From Rhea pennata (Eukaryota; Chordata; Aves; Rheiformes; Rheidae): a stretch of 64,000 bases of DNA. The stretch is taken from the NCBI RefSeq assembly GCF_028389875.1, contig NC_084670.1, positions 10,573,383 to 10,637,382 on the forward strand, written 5' to 3'. A program made the position numbers and the translations under genes. Each line of letters opens with the position of its first letter. Position 1 is the stretch's first letter. The notes beneath the pieces are model-generated. The model saw nothing but the letters and a program-made list of their open reading frames with translations, was not told the DNA's origin and ran no database searches. Shown here piece by piece: positions 62,205-64,000 of this stretch.

Positions 62205-63857
62205 GAAAAGGTACTCCCTCAACAAGGTTTGGCCTCCTGGAAATGCAGCTGTGCCTGCTGATAAAGTCTCCCTTTGAAATTCCAACTCTGCTCAGACACA
62301 GCTGGTTGTTTCCATTAAACATTTACCAAGCGTCTAAAGGGCAGGATCAGAGCACCGGAGCTAGTGTGCAAGTGGATGTGGGAAGTCAATGCCTCAATTG
62401 CCTCCCAGGAAGAGGTAAATAACTCCATCTGCTCAGTCTGTCGCAGGAGTTATGTTATCATCACACCCAGACACCCAGAGCCCACCTCTAGTTCAGGAAG
62501 CCCTTGCACAGATCCCTGGAAGCTGAGAGAGGATTTGGGTGTCACTGCATGCTGAATCTGTTCATATGCACCTTCCCAAGGCATCTGCTGTAGCTGGCGC
62601 TATGGGGCAGAAGAGAGCTAGGTGGCCTGCTGATCTGTCTCCAGGTGAGAAGTCTTGTAAAACCAACAATTGTTTAGCCTGAGGATGCATCCTCTGAGAC
62701 AAAGATGTCATGAAAGGGAACACAATAGGAGGTCACCTTAACTAAGTAATTGCTGTCATCTTCAGACTGTTTCTTAGAGAATGCCAAAGTCAGTTTAGTC
62801 AAGACCCTTATGAATATCATCAGTTAAAAACAAAGAGAACATTTGCTATTTTAACCAATTTTAAGGGGAAACAACAATGAACTTGGCTAACTGTTTAAAA
62901 TGGACCTGACAATGGACGAGAAAGCAAGTATTACAGGATTCTCTAGCCTTGATGAGGGAAGGCTCTTTACCTTTCTTTCTATAACTCTTCCGTATCCATC
63001 TATATCCATTCTATATACTCTGTTAGACTGAGATTGGATTCTTGCATTCTGTCATGGCTCTTCTGAGTAGACGGTCATGAACTAAGACAGGTGGAGAGGA
63101 TCACAGATAGACCGTGGTCTAGCTTGAGGCTGATGTCAGCTAGATTGTTGCAAGCAGTGTCTGCTTCTTGCTGGAAGAATATCAGCCAGCAGATTTCTCT
63201 CTTTCTACTGGGAATAGTCTGCTTTTGTGCTGCAACCCTATGAGGATTTTCCACTCCTAAAGTGGTATCGGCAAATTCTGTGACGAGGTGGACCCAGCCT
63301 TTCCCCACGGTGCATGTAGACATCGTGGCAGTGCTGAGCTGTATCTCACAAGCAGGCTGAAATGGGAGCAGCACAAGCTAAGGAGTTTGGGAGTTGATGG
63401 GCGCCCAAAAGGTACGTGTCCTCTTCTCTGCATCACTGCGCAAGGAAGTCTTGTGATTTCGAGCTGGATTTTCCCCATTTCCCATTGTCCTTTTAGATTG
63501 CCCAGGAAACAAGAGAAGCTATTTCTTTGCTTCTTCTGTTCAACTATCCCACAGCCATTCCCTCCCAGAGGTGGTCCTACCATGGTCCAGAAAGTCACTC
63601 AGTATGAGCCTGACACACCTCAGAGGTTCACTGGCCATGCAAATTTCTCATTCTTCACTTCCCAGTCAATCATTCTCCTCTACACACCTCACTGAAGGCA
63701 ACTCTGCAGCGGTTGGCATTGGACTTTCAAACCATTTTCTGAGCTGAGACAGTGGTGGTGGGTACAGGGACAAGTTCAGAGAGGCAGTTAAGCTGTCCTG
63801 TTCCTGCCTTGCTTTTCTTTATTGCCCCATCTCCAGAGACTAGAAAGCTGCATTACG
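62205..63857. other. Intergenic region before copy D
   Basis: No gene is seen. The last few hundred bases should contain the copy D promoter, but I see no clear TATA box or CpG island. Confidence 0.5.
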
Positions 63858-64000
63858 ATGCAGCAACAGCTCAGACAGCTTCTACCAGATGTGGAGGTGG
63901 GTCCTTCTGCTGCTCTCACCGTATTCTTTGGCTCCGCTGCAGCCGTGGTGGTCTGGAAATGGCTGGGCAAACGGCAGATCCAGGAGAAAATGGAAGAGGC
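63858..64000 (+). CDS. FAAH-like amidase copy D, exon 1 start (cut by window end)
   Basis: The ATG (A at -3) opens a frame of 47 codons that reaches the window end. A hydrophobic helix (PSAALTVFFGSAAAVVVW, about 16-33) is followed by KWLGKRQIQEKMEEA, nearly the same as the KWLGQRQIQQKMEEA of copy C exon 1. This is the N-terminal membrane anchor of a fourth FAAH-family gene in the same orientation as B and C. Whether the remainder is intact lies beyond the window. Confidence 0.88.
   Translation, partial: MQQQLRQLLPDVEVGPSAALTVFFGSAAAVVVWKWLGKRQIQEKMEE

Overview
The window is vertebrate nuclear DNA, most probably from a bird. It has intron-split genes, CR1-type LINE tails ending in repeats of ATTCTATG, and a SINE with a tRNA-Ile-like head joined to a CR1-like tail. 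As I recall, that SINE architecture is typical of songbirds (TguSINE1-like), so a passerine is my best guess, though only an inference. No bacterial, viral or CRISPR features are present.

The right two thirds is a cluster of fatty-acid amide hydrolase (FAAH, amidase-signature family) genes. Copy A runs on the minus strand (CDS 32360 to 21022). Copies B (34332-44841) and C (47919-59715) run in tandem on the plus strand. A 5'-truncated pseudogene with only exon 14/15 remnants lies at 61306-62204. Copy D begins at 63858 and is cut by the window end. I traced all 15 coding exons of A, B and C by hand. Every junction is GT-AG, the phases match, and each gives one uninterrupted reading frame of 885, 580 and 588 codons respectively. 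A and B are head to head with 1.97 kb between their start codons. B is the canonical FAAH: mammal-like length, 41-nt exon 11 and intact Lys-Ser-Ser triad. A, C and D form a second lineage that shares signature peptides, and A and C share a 44-nt exon 11. I think this lineage corresponds to the avian 'vitamin D3 hydroxylase-associated protein' type of FAAH-like gene, but that needs a database check.

Copy A is the most unusual object. Its last coding exon is 1026 nt instead of 129 nt. It adds about 300 codons of acidic, Gln/Pro-rich sequence, including seven tandem 22-residue (66-bp) repeats, followed almost at once by AATAAA. The same gene has Cys in place of the middle catalytic serine (Ser217 of mammalian FAAH). 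It therefore looks like a repurposed, tailed FAAH paralogue that is still open and spliceable. Copy C has Val-Ala-Gly-Ser where most FAAHs have Ile-Gly-Gly-Ser at the oxyanion hole.

The left 21 kb contains no gene I can support. It holds CR1 and SINE fossils, MIR-like SINE remnants, microsatellites, a 17-bp minisatellite, an orphan CpG island at 16.56-16.81 kb beside a run of 26 G, and several AT-rich blocks that look like conserved non-coding elements. In vertebrates FAAH commonly neighbours the homeobox gene DMBX1, so this desert could carry DMBX1 regulatory elements. That is inference only.
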